The notes: generated by a model from the letters alone, not told the origin. Shown: positions 8,773-20,426, counted from the stretch's first letter. The stretch: DNA of 64,000 bases from Saposhnikovia divaricata (GCA_036435485.1 CM071596.1:18502001-18566000); one strand, 5' to 3'. Numbers and translations: made by a program.

Positions 8773-11700
8773 ATGGCATCTAAAGCATTCACTGCTCTTG
8801 GCTTACGGTTTGTTCCTAATAACTATGAAGCTCCACTCTATCATGAACGCGTTCCAGAATCGTTTCATCTCATGCAGAACTTTTTGAGGGATTCAGAGAT
8901 TGGACAAGCTCTGACTGGACCTGCTACTCTTTCTGCGTCTCAAATTGCTTCATTCTGGCAGAACTCAGTTTATGTGGATGGAGGAGAAAGTGGAACTCCT
9001 ACCATTATCTTCACCTATGACGACCAAGACCATGTGATTACTCCACAGACTGTACGAGATACGATGGGTTTTGACACACATACTTCTTATGCTCTGGTTA
9101 ATGAAAGTTATCTGAGAGATATGCTACAAGAGATAGGTTACATGGAATCTCTTGACAAGCTTGGCAGTATAAAGCGACCAAATCTAAGAAAGGAATGGAA
9201 TTTCTTCTTTGATTGCATAACAAGAACATTCCAGAAGAAAGTCACAAACTGGGATGCCATTCCAATGGATAGTCTCCATATCGGGTATTCTTTGCTCTAT
9301 GGTATTAATTTTGATTTTGGTCGATATGTTTTGATGAACTTAGGTGATAAATTGTCAGAGTCTACCACTGTCTACTATGCTCGTTTCTGTCAAATGTTGT
9401 TCAATGCATGTGTACCTGGTCTTGAAATTGATGAAACTGATAAAGTTGATCCTTTTAGAGTCAATAAGCGCATATTCTCTGATATGACTAACAAGGATGT
9501 TGGTAAAGAAAATCTTCCTGAGTTTATCATGCCTCTTGCTCTACGAAATTTTCTAAATCAACCACAAGAACCACAACAAGACCAACAGGAACCACAACAC
9601 GATGCACCACAACAAGATGAACCTGAACAAGAACAACAACAACCTGAACCACATCTTGAACCTCAACCAGAATCAAACACCGAATCACCTGCAAAGCAAT
9701 CTTCATTCACTTCAAACTCAAACTCTGATTCTCCATTAAAATCAAAGTCTAGATCTCAAGGTGTTAAGAAAGCACTTGCTGAAAGACATGCCAGTCTAAG
9801 ACAGGTGGAAGAGACAAAGAGGCAATCAAAACGAAAATCTCCTGAAGCTGTTTACACTAGAAAAGGGAAGAGACTGAAAGCTCGAGCAAACATGCCTAAG
9901 TCACCATCTTGTGAAGAGGATTCAGATAATGTACCTCTAGCAAAACGAAGAAGAGTGATATTCTCTGATTTTGTGGATGAAGATATTGAAGCTCCAGAGG
10001 TTGTTTCACAGCAAACACCTTCTGTTGAGATTGAGAAAGATGCAATACCTGCAGAGGATGTAATATCTGCAGAGGATGTAATATCTGCAGAGGATGTAAT
10101 GCCTGCAGAGGATAAAATGCCTGCAGAAGAGGATGCAAGAGATGGTGTTTCTCCAATAAATGTTGTTCCTGATTCATTTATGCCATTTTCTGAGCCTATT
10201 TCTAATATTGGAATAGTTGATCAACTTACATCTGTACCTTCTGAAGCTGTGGCATCTCATACTGAGATAATATCTGATGCTCACCACACTGTTGAAGAAG
10301 GTGAAGAAATTGATCAGGCAACCAAAATAACTTCTCAGTCAATGCCTGTTGCTGAGCCTGAGCAACATGAAGAAAATCCTGAAAAGCCTACGGAAGATAT
10401 TGCTAAATCTATGGCTGAAGATGAACCAGTTAAAGCTACAAGTGTTGAAGCTGAAGGTGACAGTAGTGCAAACTCTGATACTTCTCTGAGTGCACCAGTA
10501 CAAACTGATGATAAACATACACCTTTTTCTCAACCTTGTTCTTCTCATGAAGTTGAAAGAGCACAATTTGCCAAGAATGCTGCTGAATGGTACAAAGAAG
10601 ATTGTATTTTTCCATCAAGAAGAGCAGCTAAGTTTGTTAAGCAAAGTGCTGATACTATCTCTAATCCAGAGATTCTTTCTTGCTTGAAAGCAACTATAGT
10701 TCAAGTTAAAACTCTGGATAGACGATTTGATGATACTAATTTGGCAATCACTTCTTTGCGAAATGAGGTTGTAGCTAGAGAGATGAAGATGGAAACACAT
10801 TCAAAACTAGTGACTACAAAATTCTCTAAAGCTCAAGACAATATCCTTGCCAGACTGAGTAAAGTTGAAGAGAATCAGTCTGATTTATCTGCTAAAATTG
10901 ATTCTATTGCTACCTCTCTGGAGTTAATTACTTCTATCCTTATGCCTGATGATGTCAAAAAGGGGGAGAGAGTTGTCAGAAGGGATAGTTCTGGAGATGG
11001 AGGGGCAAGTAACAAAGACAAAGGAAAGAAAAAGGCTGAGGAGGTTCAAACTCTGAGAACTAGTAAGTCATTCAAATCACAGTCTGTTGGGAGAAATACT
11101 GATACTCAAGGAACTTCAAGGACCAAGAGTTTATTGTTATCTTCAAATCCACAAACTGATGAAGAGTTGGCTGCTAAGTTGTTCATTGAAGAGAATGAGG
11201 AAGGAGTAACGATTGAAGACATTGAAGCTGAGGAAAAGAGTTTACATGAAGAACATCTTAAAGCTTTAAAGTCTGATAAGGTACAAAAAGAAAAAGCTCC
11301 TAGGCCTGTTCTTAAAGGCGTTGTGATCAAGGAAAATGTTGATGCTGATCAAAGATCACATTTATCTAAGAAATCAACAGAAGCTGAAGCTAAACACAAG
11401 CTGAAAGGCATTGCTATGGAAGGAGAAGATTCAAAGAAGAAAGATACAACCTCTATTGCTACACAAGTTGTGTTTAAACCTCTATCTTCTCAGTTGAAGT
11501 CAGTTTTTGGTAAAGGAACACTTCATGATCCAGATGTGTTATCTGGAGTCTCAATGAATATTTCTGATGGAAAAGCTTTATCTGGTAAGATTGGAAATAA
11601 TAAGGCTGGATTAGGCTCACATAGAGACAGAAGGCAATATACTGGTCCTAGAGATCCTTCTTCACTGGCTGTTCCAGGTCGTGGTGTACCTCAAGAGAGT

Positions 11701-12270
11701 CTGGATAGACTGGAATCAGTGCAGTTGGTTCATCAGAAGAGTTTAGACAAAGATTTTCTTCTTTACTTCATGGCTGATGGGACAGTATTCAAAGTTGGTG
11801 AGGATGATATCGGCTTGAAATATTGGGAAGAACTAGAGTATGTTCTATATCTTCTTAAGGTGAATAGTCGAAGGACTCAATCTGTTGCTAATGTACTAAG
11901 ACAGAAGATGACTCAGAATCTGGCTATTAGAGGACAGAAATACAACAGCAGATACATTCCTAAGTACAGGGATTACCAAGGCAATCTCATTGAAATGAAG
12001 AAAGGTACTGCAAAGTTAAAAACTGATTTGGGAATCACAGTACTTGACTTCAATACTCAGGCAGAAAAAGACAGATTTATCAGACTGGGTAATGAAATGA
12101 GAAGAAACAAGATTTATGATCTTAGGGCTGCTATTTATCAAACAGATGAAAGTGATCCTCAACTCAGAGAAATCAAAGAAGCAATGAAGATTGAACTTGA
12201 GAATGCAGAAAGAAGATTGCTGATTGATTATCTCAGAACCATGCCAGATCTTGAAATGATTAGAGATTAA
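8773..12270 (+). CDS. Giant third ORF of inner Sirevirus (env-position protein)
   Basis: 1,165 residues from ATG 8773 (context CTCAATGGCA); the frame is open from 8650, but the upstream codons look like leader. N-terminal domain (about 1-230): a globular part with RKEWNFFFDCITRTF, shared with the outer element's third ORF (HVEWNYFFEAITRCF). Then come a Gln/Pro/Glu-rich stretch (about 255-300), a basic patch, a tandem repeat of PAEDVIS-type hexapeptides (about 420-455), a coiled-coil region (about 640-740) and a charged C-terminus. No signal peptide or membrane helix is visible, so the name envelope-like is not supported by sequence. The N-terminal domain resembles what databases call a putative plant transposon protein. 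Function unknown. Confidence 0.75.
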   Translation: MASKAFTALGLRFVPNNYEAPLYHERVPESFHLMQNFLRDSEIGQALTGPATLSASQIASFWQNSVYVDGGESGTPTIIFTYDDQDHVITPQTVRDTMGFDTHTSYALVNESYLRDMLQEIGYMESLDKLGSIKRPNLRKEWNFFFDCITRTFQKKVTNWDAIPMDSLHIGYSLLYGINFDFGRYVLMNLGDKLSESTTVYYARFCQMLFNACVPGLEIDETDKVDPFRVNKRIFSDMTNKDVGKENLPEFIMPLALRNFLNQPQEPQQDQQEPQHDAPQQDEPEQEQQQPEPHLEPQPESNTESPAKQSSFTSNSNSDSPLKSKSRSQGVKKALAERHASLRQVEETKRQSKRKSPEAVYTRKGKRLKARANMPKSPSCEEDSDNVPLAKRRRVIFSDFVDEDIEAPEVVSQQTPSVEIEKDAIPAEDVISAEDVISAEDVMPAEDKMPAEEDARDGVSPINVVPDSFMPFSEPISNIGIVDQLTSVPSEAVASHTEIISDAHHTVEEGEEIDQATKITSQSMPVAEPEQHEENPEKPTEDIAKSMAEDEPVKATSVEAEGDSSANSDTSLSAPVQTDDKHTPFSQPCSSHEVERAQFAKNAAEWYKEDCIFPSRRAAKFVKQSADTISNPEILSCLKATIVQVKTLDRRFDDTNLAITSLRNEVVAREMKMETHSKLVTTKFSKAQDNILARLSKVEENQSDLSAKIDSIATSLELITSILMPDDVKKGERVVRRDSSGDGGASNKDKGKKKAEEVQTLRTSKSFKSQSVGRNTDTQGTSRTKSLLLSSNPQTDEELAAKLFIEENEEGVTIEDIEAEEKSLHEEHLKALKSDKVQKEKAPRPVLKGVVIKENVDADQRSHLSKKSTEAEAKHKLKGIAMEGEDSKKKDTTSIATQVVFKPLSSQLKSVFGKGTLHDPDVLSGVSMNISDGKALSGKIGNNKAGLGSHRDRRQYTGPRDPSSLAVPGRGVPQESLDRLESVQLVHQKSLDKDFLLYFMADGTVFKVGEDDIGLKYWEELEYVLYLLKVNSRRTQSVANVLRQKMTQNLAIRGQKYNSRYIPKYRDYQGNLIEMKKGTAKLKTDLGITVLDFNTQAEKDRFIRLGNEMRRNKIYDLRAAIYQTDESDPQLREIKEAMKIELENAERRLLIDYLRTMPDLEMIRD
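10042..10134 (+). repeat. 18-bp coding minisatellite in third ORF
   Basis: About five units of (CCT/TCT)GCAGAGGATGTAAT(A/G) in frame, encoding repeated (P/S)AEDVI-like hexapeptides. The units are nearly identical, which points to recent slippage. Confidence 0.8.
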
Positions 12271-12400
12271 AGTTCTGTAAGAATTTTCTTATTCTCTATA
12301 GTTTTTAAGCTTAAACTCTGAATCTGTATAAACACTGTATTTATCATTTGTTTTGACATCATCAATTATTGTCATTAACTTGTACATTTTGATAATGAAC
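12271..12400 (+). other. Short spacer before polypurine tract
   Basis: Non-coding AT-rich spacer with one more AAACTCTG copy (about 12313). Confidence 0.6.
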
Positions 12401-12414
12401 AAGTTGGGGGAGAT
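12401..12414 (+). other. Polypurine tract of inner Sirevirus
   Basis: AAGTTGGGGGAGAT directly precedes the 3' LTR and primes plus-strand synthesis. The outer element has nearly the same tract (ATTGGGGGAGAT). Confidence 0.9.
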
Positions 12415-12924
12415 TGTTAAATATAATTGATTTGTTTTGATCAGTGTTTAAGTGTTACAGGGAGTTATCAGAGTTTAGCTGGAAGCAGTCAGAGTTTGTG
12501 TAAACTCTGACAGTTTGAAGCTCGACAGAGTTTGTTAAACTCTGTCTGGAGGAAGCGCGTCTACTGTTCAACAGTGATTAAAGATTAATTATGGAAGCGA
12601 TATCTTTGAAGATTGGATAGCTATCAAAGAGATCGAGTTGACATAGGAGACGTGTGACAATCTGTAATTGATATCATTGTATAGCTGATTATTAGGAATA
12701 TCAATTAGAGATTGTATCGTAGCTGTATTTTTATATAAATACAGATAGGTTAACCCTAGAAGGGTATCGATAACGAATTATCATTATTGTAACCTAGCAG
12801 CTCTTTGTGATATTTTACATCACGAAGAGGGTTTGAAATACCAGAAGTTTTTTAAGTGCATAAACGTTTTTACTTGTTAATCTCTCATACAAAGTTGATT
12901 ATTATTTGTGTATTCGGCCTAACA
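12415..12924 (+). repeat. 3' LTR of inner Sirevirus
   Basis: 510 bp, same length and ends as the 5' LTR. One substitution was seen between them (TATCTTAGC versus TATCGTAGC). Confidence 0.95.
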
Positions 12925-14402
12925 CAATGCAAGAGGAACTCAATCAGTTTGAAAGGCAGAAAGTTTGGAAACTGGTACCCCGACCAAAGAACATATCCGT
13001 AATTGGAGCTAGGTGGGTATTCAGAAATAAACTGGATGAAAATGGACTTGTAACACGAAACAAGGCTCGTTTGGTTGCAAAAGGTTATTCTCAGCGAGAA
13101 GGAATTGATTATGATGAAACCTATGCACCAGTTGCAAGACTTGAGGCAGTCAGGATGTTCTTGGCATTTGCAGCACATAAGAACTTCAAGGTTTTCCAGA
13201 TGGACGTGAAAAGTGCCTTCCTGAACGGAGAGTTAGAAGAAGAAGTGTATCTGGAACAGCCGCCTGGCTTCGTTGATCCAGAACATGTAGATTTTGTGTA
13301 TCTTCTCTTCAAATCTGTCTATGGCCTCAGGCAATCCCCAAGGCGATGGTATGAAACCCTATCTTTATTCTTAATTGAAAATGGTTTTACTAGGGGAGTA
13401 ATTGATAAAACATTGTTCTATAAAATTGTAAGAAATGACTTAATACTTGTTCAAGTCTATGTGGACGATATTATTTTTGGGTCATCTAATGAGCGCTTGT
13501 GCGAGAAATTTGCTAAGCTAATGCAGGAAAAATATGAGATGAGCATGATGGGAGAGCTGTCCTTCTTCCTTGGATTACAGATCAGTCAGAGAAAAGATGG
13601 TATCTTTATCTGTCAATCCAAGTACGTCAGAGATTTACTCAAGAAGTATAATCTAGAAGATGCATCAGCAGCTAAGACTCCCATGGCAACAGCCACGAAG
13701 CTTGATGAAGACAAATCAGGTAAATCAGTTGACATCACAAGCTATCGAGGTATGATTGGCTCACTCCTCTATTTAACTGCAAGTAGACCCGATATAATGT
13801 TCGCAACTTGTTTGTGTGCAAGGTTCCAAGCGGATCCTAGAGAATCACATCTCGTAGCCGTCAAAAGAATTTTTAGGTATCTCAAGGGCACACCAAATCT
13901 AGGGATTTGGTACCCAAGAGATACAGGTTTTAATCTTATTGGCTATTCGGATTCAGACTATGCAGGTTGCAGGATTGATAGGAAAAGCACATCTGGTGCT
14001 TGCCAATTTCTTGGCAGAAGATTGGTGTCCTGGCAAAGTAAAAAGCAACATACAGTATCTACTTCTACTGCTGAAGCTGAGTACATTGCTGCTGGAAGTT
14101 GTGTAGCTCAAATACTGTGGATGAGGAACCAATTGAAGGATTATGGCATGGAGCACAAGAAAATTCCAATCATGTGTGACAACACAAGTGCCATTGCCAT
14201 AACCAACAATCCTGTAGATCACTCAAGAACCAAGCACATCGACATCAGGTATCATTTCATAAGAGAACATGTCGAGGAGGGGACTGTGGAGCTACATTTT
14301 GTGCCCACAATGCAACAAATTGCAGATATATTCACCAAACCTCTTGATGAAGTAACATTCAATAGATTGGTTGGTGAATTGGGAATGCTTAACACAAGTT
14401 AG
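12925..14402 (+). pseudogene. Outer Sirevirus pol, RT and RNase H part
   Basis: About 492 codons, resuming inside RT right after the target duplication and open to TAG 14400-14402. RT motifs include QMDVKSAFLNG and YVDDIIFG. RNase H motifs are SDSDYAGC, STAEAEYIAAG, MCDNTSA and RTKHIDIRYHF. The C-terminus (TKPLDEVTFNRLVGELGML) matches the inner pol. No internal stop was seen, so the only lesion here is the insertion that separates this part from its N-terminal half. It has no start of its own in a proper context. Confidence 0.9.
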
Positions 14403-14689
14403 TAAAGCCTTCTATCTGTAAAATCCATGTTTATGTTTGTATGTGCAAGCTACTCAATCATTATGTGCTTAGACTTTAAAATGCCTAATTAATGATTGTT
14501 ATAGGTTGCATTTAGTGTGTTTTTGCATAAATTCCTTGTGTTTTAAGTGTCTTTTATAGCACAAATCTGTGAATTTATGCTTGTTAAATTGCATGATCAT
14601 AGGGGGAGTTAAATTCATAATATTCTAAATATTGCATGATTTTTAGATGAATTTACCTATGAGTTTCATGTAATTAGAGGCCTTAGATT

Positions 14690-15510
14690 TAAAAAAAACT
14701 TCAAAATTTCGAGTTAGGTTCTATCTCGAAACTCATCCAAAAATTCGACTTGAATTTCGACTTAAGCTATCAGAATGAAGTTTTTGAAAAATTCTAAGTC
14801 TGGGAAGAATTTCGAGTTGGCTATCTCGAAATTCATCTCGAAATTTGACTTAGAGTTCGAGTTCGAGTTACCAGTGTGCCTAGTTCTATCTTCAAAATAT
14901 TCGAGATAAAGTCTATCTCGAATTTTATCTCAAAAGTTGAGATGAGGTTTCCATGGAATATTTTGAAAAGAACTGAGAATTAACTTCGAGTTAGTCTATC
15001 TCGAAACTCAACTCGAATTTCGACTTAATGTTCGAGATAGAGTTCTCAGTTAAGCTAAAGGGAATTTTTCGAGTTACACTCCTAACTCGAAACATATCTT
15101 GAATTACCCTGTACTTTTTGGTTCAAGGGGGTATTTTGGAAAGAATGAGATTAACTTCGAGTTAGTCTATCTCGAAACTCAACTCGAATTTCGATTTGAT
15201 GTTCGAGATAGAGTTCTTAGTCTATCTCGAAACTCAACTCGAATTTCGACTTGATGTTCGAGATAGACTTCTAACTCGAAAAGTATCTTGAATTTCCCTG
15301 TTTTTCTTAAGAAGGGAATTTTCCAAGTTTACTACAAATCAATAATGTTCGAGATAGGATTTCCCTATAGTTTCTGCTGTAAAATTGGTTAAAGTGCTTA
15401 TTTGTGCTTAATTGTTCGAGTTAACCTCTATCTCGAACTTTATCTCGAAGTTCGACTTGATGTTCGAGATAGGGATGTTCGAGATAGAGATGTTCGAGAT
15501 AGAGTTCGAC
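14690..15510 (+). repeat. TTCGAG-rich tandem/inverted repeat block of outer Sirevirus
   Basis: A degenerate array of units built from TCTATCTCGAAACTCAACTC and GACTTGATGTTCGAGATAGA, each containing TCGAA/TTCGA steps. The best-preserved units start near 14991, 15155 and 15222, with further pieces at 14720-14880 and 15415-15510. Because TTCGAGATAGA and TCTATCTCGAA are reverse complements, the block can form many hairpins. Confidence 0.8.
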
Positions 15511-16096
15511 TTAGGTGTTCCCTGTATGGACTTGGTAATTTTCACTCTTTTTAACAGGGACATTTTTGTCATTTCACAATCACCTATATATACATCTCTA
15601 ACTCGATGCCTAATTCACTTTACCTAATTTCTTTTTCACAGCAGCCGTTTCACAAAAACAGTGCGATTTCACTAATTACAAACCTTTAATCCGTGTTTTT
15701 GTGATTAAACTCATACTAATCACGAATTACTGCCAATTTGTTGACTGATATTTCACTGTGTTATCATTAATCATTGTGATACTGTGTTTTGTAACCGCAT
15801 ATACACGCGCATATACATACACACAAACATCAAGTTTTGTGTATCTGTTCAAAACACGATTTCATATTCTCCACATATACACACGATTTCACTGATAAAC
15901 ACACGAATATTCATCCTCTTTGAATATTCAGATTTAGTAATTGGCAACTGTTCATATCCCGTAGTTTAAATTTTCAGATTGTCTTTTGATATTCTCGAAA
16001 AATTAAAAGGGATAAAACTGATTAATTCGTACATTATTTGTTTTTCTCAATTAAAAAAAAAATTTCACATCTTTTAAAGAAAAACATTTAATTAAA
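15511..16096 (+). other. Spacer before third ORF of outer Sirevirus
   Basis: AT-rich with ACACA-type dinucleotide stretches (15800-15910). No coding evidence; it probably serves as leader for the third ORF. Confidence 0.5.
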
Positions 16097-19000
16097 ATGG
16101 CTCACTAATTTTCACTTGCTAAAAACAATTTTTATAATATTTCTACGGAAATTGGTGATCAACTCCCGCGGTTTAAGTTTTGGATACGATTTCTCAATTT
16201 GTACTCCAAAGCTAGCCATGCTTTTACTGCTAAACCTACACTAGTACATGATGCTTTACAGCAATTATGGACTAGTGCGGTTACTTTTGGGAGCAAATCA
16301 ACCCCCTTCGGTTTCAGGTTTACCTTAGCGGGTCAGGAATATGAGGTGACCGAAGAAATTGTCAACAGGGTTCTGGGATTCCCAATCAAAGATGCTTATG
16401 ATCCAGAACCTACAGCTGCAGAACGCCTCACATTCTTTGATGAAATTGGATGTTATCCTCCGAAAGGCCCAATCACAGGAAATATCCAAAAGCAATTCTT
16501 CCATGTGGAATGGAATTACTTTTTCGAGGCCATCACAAGATGTTTTCGGGCACGCGAAAAAGACTTTCATCAAATTCCAATTCCAATGCAAACCTTTGCA
16601 GTTGCCCTAGCAAGAGAACTGGATATAAATTATGGATGCATAGTTCTCTCTGAGATAGTGGCCTCAATGGGATCTCTTGCAAGCAGAGACCTCACTACAG
16701 CTGATGTTGTCTGCTGGTTTCCTCGGTTCCTTCAAATGCTCATTAATGACTTAATACCGAAGGATGCTCTTGCTGTTAGACAGAGATTTGCCGGAAGCCC
16801 AACATCTGCATCGCTAGGGATGGGCACTAAGTCACTTTCAACCATTGCTAATCAGGATAAACATCAAGGTAAACCGATGTCAATTCCTGAAAATATACAA
16901 ATGTGGCTTAGATATGATGCAGGAGTTACCAATTTGGAGGCATCATCACAAGTTTCTTCACATGCTCAAAATCCATCTGTTCATGCTGAGGCATTTGATG
17001 AGATTCCTGATGAGGAAAGCGATGATGCACAAGGTAATCAATCAGGTAATCTCTCCCTGAATACTATTCATTCCTCCTCCTATGTATCTGATTCCGCGAC
17101 CCAAGAGACTGCTAACCCGCAGGATCTATCCCAGGGTGAGAGCTACATTTCTGAGTCCAATACACATTCTTATTCTCTTTCACCCTTGTTAACGGAAGTC
17201 AGAAAGCCAGCACGTGTATATGTAGAAAATGATGAGGAGAATGAACCCGAAGAGCAGCAACTTATTCGAAAGAAAGCCAAACTTTTCTACGCTGCTACTT
17301 CACAACCACAGTCAAACCCTAGTGTGTCACACGCAACCACTCCACCTCACGAGAGTGGTTCTCCCTTTAAACAGTCTACACATAGGGATTTTGATGACAG
17401 TTTTGTACCTTTTGATGATCCTGTTGCTTCAAAAGGACATGGAGTTTTAACAACTTCAGCCGTACCTTCACCGGTACGTACTGATGCTGCAAAGAGGTTC
17501 GGTTCTAATGTCGTACAGGAACACTTTGCAGCCGCTCAGCCTGAGATTCCAACTCAGGATATAACAGACATAGATCCCATAACTGCCAATTATTTTGCTT
17601 ATCAATTTTCTGCAGGTACTGCTTCATATTTCGGATCAATAATTGAAGACATACACGAGCGTGAGACACAGAGTGTGTGTGAGAGGTTAGGGAGAGAGGG
17701 ACCTTCATTTTTAAGGCCCGAAACCGAGCGCCAAATACCAACAGAACGAGTATTAGAGCGAGGTCACCTAAACCAAACACCGTCCCTTAACATTGAAAAT
17801 CTTGATACGCGTATGACTTCTATGGAAAATCAGATGAAGCAGTTCGGACAGACGATGGGGCAGTTCGGGATGAACATTGGAAACAACCAAAGGGCTCTAG
17901 ATGACTACGCAGCAAGAATGGCAAGTCAAGCTACAGCTTTTGATGATTTGACAAATAAGGTCAATGACTTGGGCCATGCTGGTGGTGTCTTGGGAAACAC
18001 TCTCAATGAGAGGATGGGGGCATTGGAGTCTACAATGCATACAATGGCTGTGGAGATCGGTAGAATGATGTTCGCAGTCAGGAGTTTTGTGCCCCCGGAG
18101 TGTTTCGAGTCGCAACAACCTCCCCCCGATGCTGGTGCAGGTGGTGCTAGTGGAGCGGGAGCCTCTGGTTCTGGTTTTGGAGGTTCTTATGCAGCTGGTG
18201 GATCTGATTACCAAGGTGGAGCTCAGGATAACTCACCTAAGGGGGAGAGTGGAAAGGAGACGAGACAGCAGGCAGTTCACATCGAAGAAATTGAAGAACC
18301 CGCTGATCTTGTCAAGGAACCAGAAGTTGAGCCTTCTGTTGATGAAGAGGCTCTGAGGATGAGAAAGGGTAAGGCAGTAATGTTTGATGAACCATTTGTT
18401 GACCTGAGTCATCAGGAAACAGTACAGGAGGTACTTGACTCAGATTCTGACATGGAAGACGTACCGTTGGCACACGCTATAAAAAGATCTTTGAAGGAAC
18501 AAGGTGGAGGTGCTGGGATGTCTTCCGGAATGCCTGAAGAATTTCCTGTTGATGAGGAAACCCTTAAAGCTCAACAGTTAGCCTTGGAACAAGCTCAGTC
18601 CCATAAAATGAAGATGATGCAAGAACATGCTGCGTTCCTAGAAAAGAAGGTGGAGCTACAAGGGAAGCAGTATGATCATGAGCTTGCAAGGCTAGCTGAT
18701 CCTCAAGTTGATCTGGACAAACGAAGGATAGGGCAGAAATGGGATGAAGCAAGGAAGATAATGATGGGACCCTGTGCGAAAGGAGTTCATAACAAGGATG
18801 CAGATGATCTGTTCTACAACTTGAATTTGCAGAATCCAATGACTGGGGACTATATAAATGCGTTGAAGAGATTAATTTCTAAAGTCAGGGTTGGATACAA
18901 TGCAAATCTTAAGGAGTGGCAGGTTATCTTGTCTTTGGTAGAAGGAGTCCCAACATCTTTCCTATATGTGGATGACCAATTCATAATGAGAAGATCTGCG

Positions 19001-20098
19001 TCAGAGTTGTTCTTGCTAGCGACTAAAATTCAATACTCTCAATCTGAGGAGCTAAGCATTCTGTACAGGGATCAGTTAATGCAGCTAGCAGAGGACAAGG
19101 GTCCAGAATTCTCAGCATATCCAAATTTTGTCCGGATGGTAGTTGACGGAAAGATGAAGAGGGTTAGCATGGAGGAAAATGATCTAATGGAGCTTTCAGT
19201 AGAATCTCTCAAAGCTGTCTGTAGACAAATGATGAGTAAGGGATTCGCTTCTGAGCTTAAAGATAAATCCGTGAAGATCATTGAAAGAGTTATATTCAAG
19301 AAGAGCAATGAGGTGTGGAAGTGTGATGTCATTGCTCCAAACCCTCTTGATGACGTGAAGATTGAGCCGGAGCTGATAGAGAAGAAATGGAATATTCTTC
19401 AAGCCATGAAGAATGTAGATGAAGCTCTGACTCTTCCTTCTGGAGCACTAGAACAAGGAGAAATAAGGGAGGCTATTGGTGTTCCAGGAAGTGATAGTGT
19501 ATACTGGATACACGCTTATGTTGAAGATACAGCTGATGCCTTAGTATTCATAGATGCAGACCAGAATCAAACAATCTTGCATATGAGTAGACAATGGCTG
19601 CTACGGACTCAAGATGCTGCATTTCTGGAGAGAGTATTATATGTATTCAAATGGGGCGAAGTGGAAGATAAGTTTGTTGAAGAAAAGCAGAGACTCATGA
19701 GTTACCTGTCTGAGATAGTGGTGGAAAAGAAGCGAATGGAGCGAGATGCGGCTAGTGTCCACAATACTAACCGTGTCAAGGGCTACCCCAAGATGATCTA
19801 TTGTCAGTTTAAAGCTGATAAAACACATTGGAAATCTCAGCTCATAATGAAGAACTTTGAGGATATTCCAAAGATCAGGACTACTCAGGAGGTGGACAAA
19901 CTCAGAAGGCTTTTCAAACATCCTTATCCAGAGCCCAAGAATCCTCTAGAAATGGAAGCTGTAAGTCTGTTGAATGCTAGGTGGAAGCAGCTTAAAGATC
20001 CAGTGTACAAGAAAGAACAGCAGCAGAAGGAGAAGCGCAAAAGGCAGAAAGAAGAGAGAGACCAAGCTGCTGAAGCTAGAAAGAGGAAACGGAATTAG
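16097..20098 (+). pseudogene. Giant third ORF of outer Sirevirus, start-proximal stop
   Basis: An ATG at 16097 in good context (TTAAAATGGC) is followed in frame by TAA at codon 4 (16106-16108). After that the frame is open to TAG at 20096, about 1,330 codons. The N-terminal globular domain (HVEWNYFFEAITRCF and flanks) is homologous to the inner element's third ORF. Then follow a Ser/Asn/Glu-rich middle, a heptad-like region (DTRMTSMENQMKQFGQTM), a Gly/Ala/Ser-rich linker, a charged coiled coil around 800, and a basic tail (KEKRKRQKEERDQAAEARKR), possibly nuclear-targeting. No signal peptide or membrane helix is seen. Whether 16097 is the original start is inference. Confidence 0.7.
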
Positions 20099-20426
20099 GG
20101 TTAAAGGTCAGAGTGGTGTGAACTTGAAGTTGGAAAAACTTCATGTCTTTCGGTTGCTTTAACTCACTTGAGGAAAATTCACCTTAGAGTGAATTCAATA
20201 AGGTGATACAAGTTTGACTAAAAGGTATGAAATAATCCAGGTGATAGGAATCACTCAAATGATCTTTAATTCGAAGTTCGAATTCTGTTTCTAGTTTAAG
20301 TTCTTTGTATTGTTTTCATGTAAATTTCAATTGTAAATTATTCAAGACTGTAATGTTAATTATCTTTTCTCATCTCATTGTTTAGTTGAGTTATCCTTCA
20401 TTAATTTGAATGTCATTGTTAGACAA
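20099..20426 (+). other. 3' spacer of outer Sirevirus
   Basis: AT-rich, no coding evidence; leads into the polypurine tract. Confidence 0.6.

Larger units (their letters stand above)
214..12924 (+). mobile_element. Inner complete Sirevirus (Ty1/copia), about 12.7 kb
   Basis: The element has two 510-bp LTRs (214-723, 12415-12924), a perfect 5-bp target duplication, a primer-binding site for initiator tRNA-Met, and a polypurine tract. In order it carries gag, a second zinc-knuckle ORF, pol (protease, integrase, RT, RNase H), an antisense small gene, and a giant third ORF. By direct reading the two LTRs differ at one base (T in the 5' copy near 518, G in the 3' copy), so integration is very recent. 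The octamer AAACTCTG recurs through the LTRs, the spacers and even coding parts. Confidence 0.95.
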
